This document shows, in pieces, positions 1 to 12,275 of a stretch of 64,000 bases of DNA. The stretch's first letter is position 1, and the number at the start of each line of letters is the position of its first letter. The notes under the pieces are model-generated. The model was not told the DNA's origin. It searched no databases and worked only from the letters and a program-made list of their open reading frames with translations. The position numbers were made by a program, and so were the translations under genes. Location of the stretch: positions 1,431,001-1,495,000 of the forward strand of contig OZ005610.1 in assembly GCA_963930655.1 (NCBI GenBank). Direction: 5' to 3'. This DNA comes from Myrica gale. Lineage: Eukaryota; Streptophyta; Magnoliopsida; Fagales; Myricaceae.

Positions 1-7
1 TTTCACT

Positions 8-2661
8 TCAGTTCTGCTCCTCGTACTCTAAGGCTTCCTCTTGAGCAGCTGCCATCAACTCGTCAAACTTCTCTGACTTCCCAAGCAATATTTCAATCTG
101 CCAAACAAGCCGAATCAAAATCAGCCTCATAAATCAATTTATAAAGGGCAATTTCATGAAGAAATAAGTGCAATTTGGTTACGACTTGCCCAAATAATTA
201 AAAAATAGTAATTAAGTCTTGTCAAAGTCGGACCCAGGTGACAACCTCAAACAGAATAACCAGAAAAGCCTCCTAAACCCACTAGACGCTAATAGCTGCT
301 AGTTCAACAGTGGGTGCACACTCGGGTAAGACTACAGATGCAACAATGAATAAGAATCGTATAGGGAGTTCCAACCATCAAGTCAATAACACCCCCTTTG
401 GAGAGATGTTGATCCCATAAGTTGAGTAAACCATACATGTGCGCTCGGATTGTAACTAAATAATCAACGGTAAACTGAAAGGTAGTCTGAAGACGACTTC
501 TCAAATATTTATAAGCTCCTGCCTGATTCAAGATAATAACTAGCTCTTCTAATGGGTATGGTTGAGGCACATCCTCAAGCAGCACCTAAAAGAATAAAAC
601 TCTTCACAAAACACTTAGTCCTCTTCTGTTAGAAAAGATAAGCTGTATGTCTGGTGGATATGAAAGATCTTCTCTCTTGGCAATAAAGACATGGATGATC
701 ATTCACCTGATTTACAGGTGCTGAAGGTCCACCGATCAATGAATTATTGAAACCAACATGTGTGAGTCATCAACATTGCCAGATGGCTCCTGGTTATTTT
801 TTTCTCTAGAGGGGAAAAAAAATTCACGATTGCAATGTTTCTGAATATCAAATGAATGTCTAAATCTAGACTCTACGTCTATTATTATATCCAATGTAGG
901 TTAAAATAAGAAAATCTCAAATAGACTGAATAGTAATATTCTTCTAAGGTATGCATTATTACCAGTGCATCTAAAAGCATATATCTCAATTTTTCAAGAC
1001 ACGTACTACATTCACAGTCTACCTTTGCTTTTTGAATGGGTCTCCCTCCTGCATCCTCCCTCATGTCAACAGTGGAAGTCATGATCCCTGTATGCATTGT
1101 ATTTAAGTATATTAAATTGAGCTTTCAGCATACGATTGAAAGAAATAGAGGATTTTGGGAAGGATCAAGAATTTCACTTTGCTCAACAGCCAGTCCATTG
1201 TTCTTCAAAATCTCAGCAATGGTAACCACTGTAGCGATAGCTGGAGAAATTATATAAAAATCAATTTATCAGAAAATCAAGGAAACTTTTTGACAATGTG
1301 AGTTCTGAAAACAGAACAACAAGTCTATTTCTCCACTTCTTTGAGTAAACAATTACAAAATAACTGTGCACAATATATACAGACAACAGGAGATATCCAT
1401 TCTGTTCTTCGGGAAGATGATAGGCAGTCCATGCTTCAACAAACATCTTGCAGATGGAACACCTATCATTTATTACACTACAAGCACTCCATGCAAGAAT
1501 CTATCATATCTTGACAATTCAACAGAAATACATGATAAATATGAAAACCACCACTAACTTGCAATAGTCAAACTCAAGCACCAATTGCATAGAACTATTC
1601 TTGCAGCAGTCGAAACGATATCAAGAATCAAAACAAAAACATTCTATTTCATATTGTGATATGGTAACTACATAAACGATAGAACAAGCAGAGGTAAAAA
1701 AATTACCCATTCCCAGGGCAGACAGTTCCACCTCATTGTGCTGCTGCATGTACCTCTGCATAGATGATTAAAAATCACACAATTAGGAAGAGATAAACCT
1801 GCCGACATAATGCAATATTAGCCACGCAATTATTAAGCTCAACTGTACCAACTAAATAAAAGGGGTCCTTTTGCTCTACTTAGCTGCTAACAGAATTCAA
1901 ACCTCCAACCAAAAAAAATTATTCTAGTTGGCACAGGTCAACTTTCCTAAGCACAAATTAAATTATTATATTAAGATTTTTCTCCTTCATGTATTAGTCT
2001 GTGCCTTACATAACCTCAATCATCTTTTTTTTATTCATCACCTCAATCATCTGCCCAGCAAAGAGCATATCAAAACCCTAAACCGAACCCGAAAAGGACT
2101 TCTAACAAAGCAACACAAAATGTACCCTCCAATATTACATTCTCTCTGTATTTCTCTCAGTAACCAAATGCAGGCAATGTGACAATCCTAGCTAGAGAAT
2201 CCAGCTCGTAAAAACACCCAAAAAAAGAAATACAAAGAAAATACCAATAAAATTAAGGTAAATATCCTTAAATCAAAACAGCCCCTTTGTTCGCGTAGAA
2301 AGAGTACAAAACAAAAAAAGTGGACACTGCTTCTACCCAGTTATCCGGGCAACCGTGAGGAAGCGAATAAGTAAGAAACTCCAGACGAAAACGAAAGAGA
2401 ACGCAACGCTGTAGATGTATACAACAGATAAAACTTATTTTGTTCTACTTCCTTTCTTGTCCCTAGTTATCTCAGCAACCAATCAGAAACATATAAAAGC
2501 AAAGGGGAAGAACTGAAATTTTAAAAAACGAAAATGACCTTGGCGAGATTGACGTAAAAGAAGAGGGGTTTTTTGGTGTTAGAGACTTGGATGCGGTTCC
2601 TCTTGTTGGACAAAGAATCCGTGATATTGATGTTTTTCACTCCTTCTGTGATGACCTCCAT
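8..2661 (-). CDS. Alba-domain DNA/RNA-binding protein (At2g34160-like)
   Basis: Five exons read on the minus strand: 2539-2661, 1707-1755, 1178-1240, 1023-1087 and 8-97. All junctions are GT-AG, and they join to 390 nt, encoding 129 aa. The product starts MEVITEGVKNINI, continues through a basic RNRIQVSNTKKPLFFYVNLAK stretch (about residues 21-41) and the helix ELSALGMAIATVVTIAEILKN, and ends in an acidic EEALEYEEQN tail. This is the small Alba fold of plant proteins resembling At2g34160. Alba proteins bind DNA or RNA as dimers, and the plant members are little characterised. The length is normal for the family and I see no defect. The 5' UTR probably begins near 2750. The gene lies downstream of CESA1 on the same strand but as a separate transcription unit. 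Family assignment is from recognition of the protein sequence; its role here is inferred. Confidence 0.94.
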
Positions 2662-3116
2662 GTTTTCTTTTCCGGACAGAGAAGAACAATAATCCCCTGA
2701 TTCTCTCCCTCCTTCTGTGTAGCCTCTATAGAGGGCTAAAGAGATTGGAACGGAGGATTTAAAGCTGAAAAACCCTTGACCAGCTTTGGAGTCGAGGATT
2801 TTTGATATGGAAATAAGTGGATATGATGAAAACGGTGTCGGTTTCTAATTGGGTTAGGCTTGGGTCCCCTCCCCTGGTGTGGGCTCCTACAGTAAACCCA
2901 ACAAAATCAAACGTGGATACAAGTCTTTGCTGATCCACGGGATATTTGTGTGCAACGCATTGCACAAATTGCTGGGCCTATCGATGGACATGGGCCACAC
3001 TACTCGCCCTTAGGGTCTACTATTTTGAGGTCTAAACAAATTAACCCAAAAAAAGCCCATTACTCAATAACGTTTAAAGTATTTTCTATAAGTATGTCAT
3101 GGACGTCAACTGTAAC

Positions 3117-3215
3117 GGGCCTGTGTAGGAAGTCCTGGTGGACATGGGCTTGAATCAGATTATGGGCCATAAGGAAGGACCATTCCAGATGAGGATGGGC
3201 TTCCTACACAGGCCC
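3117..3215. repeat. Short element with 16-bp perfect terminal inverted repeats
   Basis: The 16-mer GGGCCTGTGTAGGAAG at 3117-3132 is exactly reverse-complemented at 3200-3215, bounding a 99-bp unit. I see no clear target-site duplication, so it is either a very small MITE or a chance hairpin. Its right arm overlaps the start of the 296-bp tandem duplication. Confidence 0.5.
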
Positions 3216-3802
3216 TTTTGCATAACCCGAGGAGACTTTAGAAACACCTGCAAGAAATAGCTCTTTTTCAGTAGAGCTTTATGAGCGAAACATTAAGCTC
3301 GAAGAAGTTCAAAGATGACAGAAACTAGACTTTCAAAGCTAAAGGATCAAAGATGGCACATCTGAAATATTCTTGATTCCATTCCTAGGCCTGCAATAAA
3401 AAAAAAACAGCAAAACCTCAATTTGAGCATCACTAGGATTCAGTATCTAACGTTGGCTAATTTGACAAAAGCCAAAATGCGAGACATGTATTAAGATGAT
3501 ATCACAGGCCCTTTTGCATAACCCGAGGAGACTTTAGAAACACCTGCAAGAAATAGCTCTTTTTCAGTAGAGCTTTATGAGCGAAACATTAAGCTCGAAG
3601 AAGTTCAAAGATGACAGAAACTAGACTTTCAAAGCTAAAGGATCAAAGATGGCACATCTGAAATATTCTTGATTCCATTCCTAGGCCTGCAATAAAAAAA
3701 AACAGCAAAACCTCAATTTGAGCATCACTAGGATTCAGTATCTAACGTTGGCTAATTTGACAAAAGCCAAAATGCGAGACATGTATTAAGATGATATCAC
3801 AT
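3207..3802. repeat. Tandem duplication, two near-identical units of about 296 bp
   Basis: The sequence starting CACAGGCCCTTTTGCATAAC at 3207 starts again at 3503, and the two copies run together to about 3800. By eye the copies differ mainly in the length of an A run (near 3400 and 3697), so the duplication looks recent. It lies about 360 bp beyond the CESA1 stop codon, in or just past its 3' UTR. I see no coding potential. Confidence 0.9.
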
Positions 3803-4158
3803 ATTAAATTCAGATCTGAGATGAATAATTCATAAATTAAGTTCTTATTTCCCCATACTGCACAACAATAACTGAATAACATCAGACAAGTTTGATGCAT
3901 AGTACAAGGGACCAACATAAACTGTTCTGGAGAGACTCAACCCAAAAGACATCCAAAAGGGTTCTCTCAGGCTTTCATCCCGCAAACTCCCTTTCATAAT
4001 TAAATAAGGTAACATAACTAATTCTCCGCAGACTTCTTTTTCTGTCAGTGGCCCAATGATCCTGCAGACAACTTTGATACCCAGATTTCTTGTTATATAC
4101 AGAGCAAGCTTCAATATGCAGGCTGGCATATACCACAACAAAATGATCTTGAAATGAA

Positions 4159-7100
4159 CTAACAGTTAATGCCACATTGTCCTTGGGCAGTCTTCGCAGA
4201 GTCAGTGGTGAAGGGGTCAATCCGCACCCATAATAAGGAGAAGATGGAAGCAAGGAGTATGGACCAGACAATGACAATTGTTGGGGTACGATTTTGCCGA
4301 CCCAGCAAACCCTTCAGGAAGGGATACAGATGTGCAATGACCCATATGGCAAAGAACAGCTTGCCAAAGAGGGGACCCCAAGACTGGTATCCGCTGTTTA
4401 TGGCATATGAAACACCAGCCACAATACCCACCAAGTTCACAATAAGGACTGTGGTAGGAGGGATGAGAAGGGATGTCCATTTGAACACATAAAGCTCTGC
4501 AAAATCCCCATCTTCATCATTTGCCTTTGAGGTGACAGTGAAGTTGGTGTCAATCCCAGCAAGCACTTTCAAAAGCCCCTGGAAGACTGCAAAGAGATGG
4601 GCCGATGTACCGCCAATGACCCAGAATTGCTCATTCCTCCACCAATCCTCAATACTGACCCCACTCCACCTAAGTTCAAGAATTCCAGTAGCAGCAATAG
4701 AGACAAAGAGGAGAATAAACCATATGCTAGCATAATTACTTATCTGCAAAAAAGGGGCAACAGACTTGTTGGCGGCTAATTGTTTCGTGACAAGAATAAC
4801 AAATAAATGAAAAACTAAAGCACCATTACGGAATGACATGAGAAGCATGCCCCCGCATATTAACAAAAAGGCAATGAATGGCCAACTACTGTTAACAAAA
4901 AAGGCACAAGTACCAAAGACAATTTAACCAGGGATAACAAGTTGAATTTGTTCACAAATCACATATTTACATACGGGGTACGGGGGATGTTGGAGGCATA
5001 TTAAGAAACAACATCAGGTACAACTTCGGAGGTTTATGCGCAACACAACGCAATTATGGTCAATTCTTTAGGCAGAATGAAGAGTCCATGTCAAAAACTT
5101 CGTAAACCATGTTTTTGCATTGCACATCTCCAGCCAAAATTTTGGCTTTCCACATAGTGCACCCTCCAAAACAAAGGATGCAGAAATACCAGAAACAAAC
5201 AAATCCATACTTGTGCGGTTGAGAGATACATATGACAACTTTATTCAGCAGAACAATCCCTTACCTCAGGAATGATAAACTTTCCAGTGAGAAGGCAAAA
5301 CGCAGGAAGCATACAGTAGGCTATCAATGGGATTGAGGTCAGGGGGTACACAATAGTATTGATGTATGCCAGTCTCTCCAAAAGCTTCATTCTTCCATTG
5401 TAGCCATACCACAAGGGGCAATGTCTACTCAGCAAAATCTCAATGGATCCCAAGGCCCATCGAAGAACCTGGTTCAATCGATCAGAAAGATTAATTGGAG
5501 CAGACCCCTTAAACGCAGGACGAGGAGGCATGCAATAGATAGAGATCCAACCACGGGCATGCATCTTGAACCCTGTTAAAATATCTTCTGTGACAGAACC
5601 ATAAATCCAACCAATCTGGTGGAAAAGGGAAGACTTAGTTAGTAAAGGTTTACGCACAACATCATCAAATTATTATCTAGGTCCATATTGCTACCATAAC
5701 TGACCTCTTTTCCCCATTCAGTTTTGTCCTCATACCCACAGCTGATAACATGTATAGCTTCCTTTAAAAGAGTTGCAGGGTTGGTTGTCGGTGGAATGCC
5801 TCCTTGTTCCATGAAGGTGGCTGCAATAAAAACAGGAGACTGACCAAAACGCTTCTCTAAGCTCTTCTGAGTCATAAGAAGCGATCTCTCGTCATCATAT
5901 CCTGCAGAACAATGGGAGCAGTGTCGATATTACCCAGGATGGATACAACAAACCTTCTTTTAGTTTTACAATGATTCCTGGTCAAATTGGGTGAAACAGA
6001 TTATGAAGAAAGCCTACCTTCAACACCCTCTTCGATGTCTTCCATATTGAAAATGGGAATGGTGGATTCAGTTCTTTTCATTGCCCTCTTCTTGTCAATG
6101 TACTTCTTATTGCCACCCTTTCCCTTCTTTCTTGAACCGCAACAACTCTTGACAATAATGTTTGGTTCCAAATCTTCCTCAGTTAAAACCGGATCATACC
6201 CATATAGAGCTTGCCTGTTGAAGCAGCAACCAGTTCCCACATAGACAGGACCCTGGATACCATCCAGCCCTTTCAAGTTGATCTGCAAAACGTAACGAAT
6301 ACAAGCTTGTACTTAACCAGCCTAAGGATAATAAAACTTGAAACCGAAATATTTCATGGTGGAACATCTAGCGGAACCTACATCAAAGAAGACAATATTG
6401 CGGTTAGCATATCGATCATGCAAGTCAATGCCATCGAAACGCTGTGGGAACTGTACATAGCAGGTCTTCTTTCCAAAAGCAGGGTCCATCATGAAACACA
6501 TGGCTTCTTTAAGAGCTTTGCTGTTATTGAAGTAGTGATCACAATCGACGTTCAGAAGATACGCACCATTGGTTAGCACAGCAGAAACCCGAATCTGTAA
6601 ACCATAAGAAAGACCAAGTCACGAGACATTGATTAAACCTCCTGATACAACAAACCTCCCCAATCCCTCAGGCAACCAACAAACATCAGACCATTCCCAA
6701 ACCAAGGTACAAAGTGAGATGACATCTCCCTACTAAAGAAGAAAAGGTATTTTCTTCCAAACTGCGCCACCTCAAATGGTGGACAATGGAAATCACTATC
6801 ATTGTCAATGACTGAAATTAATGTTGAATAAAAATAATAGGCCTTCAGTGAACAAACCAATGCATTCATTGCTCCAGCCTTCTTGTGATGCTGAAAGCCA
6901 GGTCGCTTCTCACGAGAAACATAAACAAGTCGAGGTAGCTCATTTCCATCTGTATCAAGCCCCCCACTGTGACCCAAGAACACCTGTCCGTGTATTTATT
7001 TGGGCATAAATATCAATGTAAGAATATAAAGAAAACGAGTAAAAAACCTAAAACCACTTGGAAAAATCAATAATACCTGAATCATTCCTGGATGATCCCT

Positions 7101-10100
7101 AGTATTATTTCCAGGCCATGGAGTGCCATCCTGCATTGTCCAACCTTCTTCCGGCGTCTTCTGTGCTTTAGCAACAAGTGCATTGATCCGTACCTTAAAT
7201 TCTTCATATTCTCTCTGCACAACAAAATGATTACAGATAACAATTAGGATACCATAATGTTCTGACTTAAGCAATCGTAAACCAAGGTTTAGGATGCTAT
7301 ACTGACAAAAGGGAAAGTGGCAAGTTTTTCTAGTCTTCCAAGTTCTCAATGTGTTTCATGTGCCCGACTCAAACATTGCTCCAGAATACATTTTAGACTA
7401 AGGAACAACTTTACACAAGGGAAAAAAAAAAGGTTATACAAAACCCAACTTTATTACTGTAACAGCAACTTTTATCATTAACGCAGGTAGATAGCTCCAA
7501 AAGCCCCAGACCCATAGCATTCATAAAATTTGCATTTCAACCATCCACCAAATTATAGGAGAATGAGAATGATAACATTTACAACAAACATTCATGACCA
7601 TAATAAACATATAGATTGAACATGGCAACAAACACTCACCTTCATTGCTCGGCGTTCTTTTACAAATGAGGGTTGTATTTTGTCTTTCAAGTAATCAATT
7701 TTTTGGGCGAAATAGAACTCAGGGGCCCTAGGCTCGATGTTGTGCTTCTTGCAAAAGGGCACCCACTTCCTAGCAAATTCTGCAGTTTCAGAAAGTGCTT
7801 CAAAGGTCAACATTGCCGACCCATCATCTGATACATAGCAAGAGACCTTGTCGACAGGGTAATCCACAGCAAGTATGGACAAAACAGTGTTTGCTGTTAT
7901 AAGAGGAGGCTCTTTTAGGGGATCCACGGTACTAACAAAAACGTCTACAGGAGCCAGCTGCGATGTTTCTCCTTCCCGGTCATATCTGCAAAGTACAAAT
8001 AATAATTACAAAGACAACAAGACTACTTCCTCAAGTTCAAATCCACCCCAGACCATACAGCACCAGAAATGGATATAAGTCCACTAACCTCAATACAAGC
8101 CTGTCAATGTAGGTCTCACGGTTGATTGGAGACCATTTTGGGAACTGATCGAGAAGCCAGGATAAAGCAAACCAGATCTCACAAATAATTGATATTAGCC
8201 ACAATGGGTATGCGTCACTCACTGGGTGAGTTACACGGTATTGTAAGAAAAATCCCAAAATAATGAGCCGCAGAATGATAACGACACGATAAGGTGTCAA
8301 GTGTGAAGAAGAAATGGGCACCACACGACTCAAAGGTTGCCGAGCATCATCAGCCCTGGGACAAAAAAGGACTATCAATACAGTGATCAAAATAAAGCAG
8401 ACGACAAAATGCTTAATTCAATGAGTACGCAAAATTACGCTTCGACTTATTAAAATTGAAGAACATGACATAACATCATCAATATGAAGTTCTTGATTGA
8501 GACAAACATCAAGGCGTTGCAGATACTATTCAAGCCAAAAAAATGTCATTAATTCCAATCCAGCATAAAAAAAATTATTGATTGGTACTCAGGCACACAT
8601 TCATCAGGGTAACAATGACAATGAATAAAACCCATAACCGTCAAAGTGCACGGCAAACAAAGCCTTATCCAGAATGCTCACATTTGAAGTTCTTCTCCAT
8701 TTGAACCGGTGCCTTCTATGTCTCCCTTCCCTTCACTATATCGGCTGGTCATCTGCATCACATTTTTCTCCTGTTTGAGTTTCCAACCTTCAACCCTTTC
8801 CTTCCAGTCAACATTTCCAAGGCCATACGAATTCAAGTCCTTCGATGGGTCAACAATTCTCACCGGAACTGTAGAAATAGATGGAATTGTCAATGAAAGC
8901 ATAATAAATTCCATAAACAGGCTACAGAAGCTTGTTTGAGGTTTTTTATATGAACATATATAAATTACTTGCCTACCTGGCTGCTTTGGATCTACATATG
9001 GAAGGGAGTGAACATGCTTTTCTGAAGGGCCGAGAGGACCTGATGTGGTTCGGATGGATTGATTGTCAGATGCAGCACATGGAATTTCACCAGACTCCTG
9101 AAATATTTATTACATATGAGCAGAGAGAATATTACAAAACTAGAAAACCAGGTGCTCAATCGGAAAAAAATAAAGCAGATAAGACATAAATGTTTAATTA
9201 TCATTTTTATCATTTCAAACTTGTAAAGTACGGTACGACAAATGACATAAAAAGCTAAGCACGATAATAACTTTCTGAAGCATGCAAATGATGTTATTCA
9301 GCCCACCTTGGGTTGAAAATTCAGAAATCAGGCACAAATATTCAGACATGAAAAAGGGTCAGGAGTTGCTTTAATTGCCTACCGGCTGCCCATTGGTAAG
9401 ACGGGGAATTGATTGTTGAGATTCATGTCTAGAGGAAGAAAAGAGATCAGCTTCTTCCCCCTGCCACTGGCGTCTTGCCTTGCCATTTCTTTGTGTGTGA
9501 TTGAACTCATTTTCCAGATCATCAACCTCATCCTCATCATCATCTCCGTCCACTCGAGGACTCCCTGAAATATGTATACCGTCTTGAATTCATTCTAAAA
9601 ATAAAAGGCCAAATTAACCGTGAACTCAGGCAAGCTAACCTCTGTGCCTCCTATATCTAGTCTTGCACTGAGGACAGGACTGGTTCCCATCTTTCCGCTC
9701 ATACTCATAACAAGGCCGACAAACAGGGAAGGCACACTCATTGCAAGCAACGAAGACATCACCAGTAGCTGTAAGACCAACATTATCACCACAGATCTGA
9801 CATATTTGGCCATTCAAATGTTTTAAGGGCTTGGGCTGCATTTAAGAAAGCCAGTGTCAGAATTAAAGTAACAGAAAGGATGAATAAACCAACAGAAAGT
9901 AATATATAGGAAAAAGAAACTATTCTAATATTATCTACTTGTAAAAAAATTAACTAGCACCCTTTTCACATAATATTTCTAATGATGGCCGATATAGCCA
10001 CAGCATAACTCAGGATGATATTCACTATGTACGCAGAATTACATTTCAGAAAAAACATGGGCAAATAAGTACAAAAATCGCTCACAGAACAAAATTCAAA

Positions 10101-10864
10101 AATCAAATAACTAAAGCGATCTTGTAATTAATCTAAACTCACCGAAAATATTTTATTCCCTCGTAACTGAAGTATCCAGATCTCAACTTCAACGGTCCCA
10201 AATAACAGCAACATGAACTTATAAGTCTCACTACTATCTAACTAGGACAAATTTTACCCCAACTAAGGAATCAAACCCACAAATTTAGTATATACGATTT
10301 CATTACCGAACGGAAATCAAACACCATCCAAAACCAAAAAGAAGAACACAATAATTCCACATGATCACAACTGCACCGAGTTCAAATATACAGACTCCCA
10401 AAAATGAGGAAACAACCACTACCTATTATATATATATATATATAAAATTACAGAATGAACTTTGAGCTTACGTTCACTCTCGAAAAATGATCGGCAATCG
10501 GATCCCAGCACCACAATGGAAACAGAAAAAATGTAATGATCGCCACAATGAAAAACCAAAGCTACATCCAAAATCTCAAGTACAAAGACCACCCGTTCCT
10601 CGATTCATGCGAAATCCAAAATTAGAATCTCAAAGAATCACATTCACACGACCCAATAATCAGATCCAGACACCAGGACAGTCGGAAACAAAATAAAAAA
10701 GTAAAAATAGAGAAACAGACTACACAACCCAAATGAATCGCCGGAATTGAAAATGCCGAAACAGGTAAGTCAAGAATACTCACCCCACTATCGGAATCGT
10801 GGCGAATCCGGACTAGCTCGTTCCTCTTGTGCGATCCAGCCACCATTCCCCCATTTGCTTCCAT
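4159..10864 (-). CDS. CESA1: Cellulose synthase A catalytic subunit, CESA1 clade
   Basis: Fourteen exons on the minus strand: 10784-10864, 9640-9835, 9383-9564, 8977-9097, 8682-8868, 8089-8355, 7640-7985, 7077-7214, 6858-6983, 6382-6594, 6018-6282, 5705-5901, 5265-5615, 4159-4743. They sum to 3255 nt, encoding 1084 aa, with GT-AG junctions. The protein is a plasma-membrane GT2 enzyme that polymerises UDP-glucose into beta-1,4-glucan within rosette complexes. Visible features: an N-terminal RING-type zinc finger (Cys 39, 42, 58, 61, 66, 69, 81, 84), a DDG near 398, DCD at 565-567, TED at 782-784 and QVLRW at 822-826, then hydrophobic membrane spans. All catalytic residues are present. The opening [20 protein letters not shown] is typical of the primary-wall CESA1/CESA10 group. 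The C-terminus ends CGINC, unlike Arabidopsis CESA1 as I recall it but like many other CESAs. The gene looks intact. Confidence 0.96.
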
Positions 10865-11067
10865 TCTGTCTTCACAGCTCCCTCAACTCCTGTTTATGAT
10901 CGCACTGTTGGCACAGTACAGGAGGCTGGGGCCAACCAGCACGGGGAAAAAGCCTGTGATTTCGCCCCTTCAATACGCCATCTCTCTCACACACACACTC
11001 TTTCCCCACGTCTTCTACACTTCCAGCTATCTGTGTAAAGAACCGAAGCCTGTCTTCTCATTATCTT

Positions 11068-11735
11068 TTCCGGTTGTTAAATATTTTATTCGCTGTTAAC
11101 ATCCTGACCTATGGGCTTACCAGTGCTTGTCGGTAGTGAGTGGTTACTACTCAACGCTGCTGTCGGTGGACTCGATTTATGCATACTTTATTTGTAGGCA
11201 AATTTCAAATGATTAGTCCGGAAAATACACGCGACACGGTTTCTAGTTATGGTCTGTTTGGCTACGCGTAGTATCTACTGCTGCGAAGTGCCAACGAGGA
11301 TTATCTTGCACAGCTTCAAGAGATATTTTTTCACAGCAGCGCATCTTCGTGCTCTTGAAAATATTTTTTTATTTTAAAAACGTTCTTCAATCCAAACACA
11401 AAACATTTCAATCTTCAATAAAATTTTATATCTAACCATTCACTTCAATTTTTCAATAGACTTTTTTACTCTTACACTTTTTTAAGGATATGATTGGTAG
11501 AGAGATAAATTTGTAAGCAACATATCACTTTTCAGGCTATCATATCCACGTGTCACTTTGTTGCTCCGCACAAATCACGAAATTAATTAAAGTACTCCTA
11601 AACTGATCCAGATTGGAGAAAAAAAATTCTACAAATTCAACCTGCATGCTTACAGATGTTCTCGAATAAAATAAAAATAAATAGATATTTTTTTCCCGAA
11701 ACAATGAAGACTGATGGTACTTTTAACATATATTA
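11068..11735. repeat. Upstream segment of CESA1, copy 1 of a segmental duplication
   Basis: This stretch, beginning about 200 bp upstream of the CESA1 start codon, is repeated in diverged form at 14590-15155. Shared blocks include GGACTCGATTTATGCAT, GGCAAATTTCAAATGATTA and GGCTACGCGTAGTATCTACT. By eye identity is roughly 80-90 percent with several indels. It may hold promoter elements of CESA1. No ORF is supported. Confidence 0.85.
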
Positions 11736-12267
11736 GAAAATATATTTTTTTTAGAGAAATAATTTCTCATTTTTAATTAGAAAATACGGAATACAGCAGT
11801 TTGCAAAATGTAATTATGTAAACTCAGATTTCAACTAATGATTTTTTTTGTAATTTTATAATCTGATTATCGTCTTTCGCTTTAATAAGGTCAATCGTAC
11901 AGCTCAGCTCACCCACCATAAGCCGCACCTACTACTTGCATATGGCAACGACGAACTGTGCTGGATGACGTGTGACAACCTCGCATGAGTTCAAATAATT
12001 ACGTTAACTAAAGAATCATGTACATATTATGGTATTAATATTGAAGGGATAATGTCATAATGATATTGACAAACAAAAGAGAATGAGGTGTGAGGTGTTT
12101 TTATCCGAGGAAAAGCAGTTCAACCGCAAGGAAAGTAAGGGGTGTTGTAGGTGTTTTGATATAAAAAAAAAATTTCTTTAGAGGTATTCTAGCAATAGGG
12201 GTGGCCGCCCCTGGCTGGATCCGCCTCTGATAACGACAAGAGTACCCTGGTGTCCCGTTAAGCAGTC
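11736..12267. other. Intergenic DNA with a hAT-like terminus
   Basis: AT-rich sequence without a supported gene. Near 12203-12230 the sequence CCTGGCTGGATCCGCCTCTG resembles the right-hand terminus of a plant hAT element (CAGAGGCGGATCC when read inward). I could not find a matching left end, so it is only a possible remnant. Confidence 0.4.
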
Positions 12268-12275
12268 TCTGTCGA

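Noticed and set aside
304-585. 93-aa minus-strand open frame inside the last intron of the Alba gene
   Set aside because: It lies wholly within a GT-AG intron of a well-supported gene and matches no family I know; most likely chance.
6633-6983. Extension of the CESA1 exon frame ([10 protein letters not shown]...)
   Set aside because: The donor after the NAL codons at 6858 and the acceptor at 6594 restore the conserved CESA sequence, so the extension is intron.
12176-12230. Possible second hAT element end
   Set aside because: Only one terminus was seen and no matching left end or duplication, so no element is called.
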